A stretch of DNA of 56,499 bases from DASSFG01 sp035547915 (GTDB lineage Bacteria > Planctomycetota > Planctomycetia > Pirellulales > JAICIG01): the NCBI GenBank assembly GCA_035547915.1, contig DASZTS010000021.1, forward strand, positions 1-56,499. The letters are read 5' to 3'. The position numbers were made by a program, and so were the translations under genes. This document shows positions 54,848-56,499 of the stretch, piece by piece; position 1 is the stretch's first letter; every line of letters begins with the position of its first letter. The notes below the pieces were generated by a model, which ran no database searches, was not told the origin of the DNA, and saw only the letters and a list, made by a program, of their open reading frames with translations.

Positions 54848-55136
54848 GGGAAGGTTTACCTCGCCGGCAAGGGAGCCGCATCGATGCGGATACGTGTCGT
54901 ATTTCAGCCGTCTTTATAGCTGCTGCAGGGCGTGACAACCACGTAGCGGCGGTAAGTTTTTCGGCGTGCGGCGAGAAGGACGAGGCGGCGAACCTCGCGG
55001 GCAATTCATTCGACGACGTGTGTTGGTTGATCGTGTTCAAGTCTCAACCCTGTCGAAGTCGATGATGGTTTTCGTCGCTTTTTGGGCAGCAAAACGGCGA
55101 AGCGAGTGAGTCGATTACAGGAAAAAAATCACCCGC

Positions 55137-55165
55137 TGGACAAAGCGCGGCGGGATCCCTAGAAT
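55137..55165 (+). promoter_or_regulatory. rRNA promoter P1
   Basis: TGGACA (-35), a 17-bp spacer and TAGAAT (-10). An A-rich tract (GGAAAAAAATCA) just upstream could act as an UP element. The -10 is identical to that of P2. Confidence 0.6.
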
Positions 55166-55238
55166 CACGACCTCACTGAGGGAATTCAAGTTCGTCGACG
55201 GGGCAAAAGTCAACCACGGAGAATTTTTTCACCGCCTG

Positions 55239-55266
55239 TTGACACGACCTCGTCGGTTGCTAGAAT
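55239..55266 (+). promoter_or_regulatory. rRNA promoter P2
   Basis: A perfect TTGACA (-35), a 16-bp spacer and TAGAAT (-10), with an AT-rich GAATTTTTTC just upstream. It is about 100 bp downstream of P1, like the tandem P1/P2 layout of E. coli rrn operons. Confidence 0.8.
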
Positions 55267-55269
55267 ACC

Positions 55270-55327
55270 TGATCCCTGAACGGCACGGTTCAGTTTGAGA
55301 ATTGATCCGAGCCAATCAGGGATTTTT
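55270..55327 (+). promoter_or_regulatory. Terminator-like hairpin at start of rRNA leader
   Basis: ATCCCTGA (55272-55279) pairs with TCAGGGAT (55316-55323), followed by a T run. A second small stem CTGAAC-ggcacg-GTTCAG overlaps the 5' arm and would compete with it. The 5' arm would be at the very start of P2 transcripts, so P1 and P2 RNAs could fold differently. Confidence 0.5.
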
Positions 55328-55344
55328 GTTCTTTGACAATTTGG
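55328..55344 (+). promoter_or_regulatory. boxA-like antitermination element
   Basis: GTTCTTTGACAATTTGG resembles the TGCTCTTTAACAATTT boxA of rRNA leaders that loads Nus factors. It lies directly after the terminator-like hairpin and about 170 nt before 16S. Confidence 0.6.
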
Positions 55345-55510
55345 TAGTTGATCCCAAGTCAATTTTTGTAAGCCAGCACAAGACCGTGCAAATGGCCCTG
55401 GGACGTTCTCTCCTCACGGGAGGGCGGACATGGGTCTTTTAAAATCAGAGCTTTCGATTGGCTACTCCACCGGCCGCGGCCTACACGGCGGCGGTTCGGT
55501 TAAGCGTAAA

Positions 55511-56499
<989 letters not shown>

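Larger units (their letters stand above)
54848..55510. other. Intergenic rRNA control region
   Basis: This 663-bp stretch has no convincing gene. It contains tandem promoters, a leader hairpin and a boxA-like element, described separately. A long-range stem AAGACC (about 55381) with GGTCTT (about 55434) lies between the boxA-like element and 16S. Confidence 0.7.

Overview
The window is GC-rich chromosomal DNA from a member of the Planctomycetota, most likely Pirellulales-like (the order is inferred). The partial 16S rRNA gene at the right end contains ACACCTACGGGTGGCTGC, the target of the EUB338-II probe that marks planctomycetes. The gene content agrees: a PVC-type membrane-bound dehydrogenase with a C-terminal cytochrome c, a DUF1549/DUF1553 cytochrome protein, Ser/Thr kinases with formylglycine-enzyme-like domains, and giant surface proteins with an N-terminal 'LEER/LEHR..LLA' motif.

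Layout from left to right. Bases 1-1838 (minus) are the 5' part of a DUF11-like tandem-repeat surface protein that runs off the left edge. Bases 2564-13040 hold a kinase/FGE fusion, the PVC cytochrome, a tandem alpha/beta-hydrolase, a sugar-phosphate isomerase-like protein and an ABC-2 permease. Bases 13144-16875 (minus) form a likely operon: Sua5, a PQQ beta-propeller protein and a GT39-like membrane glycosyltransferase. A decayed two-gene module with an HNH nuclease remnant (16976-17379) precedes a 2307-residue surface protein ending in DUF4214 repeats. Then come tRNA-Asp(GTC), a 47-aa membrane protein, a tandem LPS-kinase-fold protein, a membrane-anchored TPR protein and SppA (all minus apart from the small protein).

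Bases 30777-31653 encode two small stress/envelope proteins (CsbD-like, then a membrane-helix protein) closed by a strong terminator. Next are a divergent pair (CehA/McbA-like and C25 gingipain-like), the likely operon transaldolase - SEC-C/TPR - RibD, a Gfo/Idh/MocA oxidoreductase, a site-2 protease with CBS domains, DUF1549/1553, a GT2-like protein, HisI - LamG-like - RidA, a SUMF1-domain protein, a transmembrane pseudokinase, a Gly/His-rich TPR protein and an NTF2-like secreted protein. The right end is an rRNA control region with two tandem promoters, a terminator-like leader hairpin and a boxA-like element, followed by 16S rRNA cut by the window edge.

The most interesting non-genic signal is a ~107-bp nested-palindrome element present three times (2067-2175, 13036-13143, 25132-25237). 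Its copies have matching inverted ends and an inner AAAATCGGC...GCCGATTTT hairpin with compensating changes; two of them fill gaps between convergent genes. Other points worth a second look are the near-identical DUF11 repeats, the nonsense-mutated HNH pair, a pseudokinase, tandem domains with one apparently dead half, and the rRNA leader. No CRISPR array, prophage, complete insertion sequence or obvious defence island was seen.
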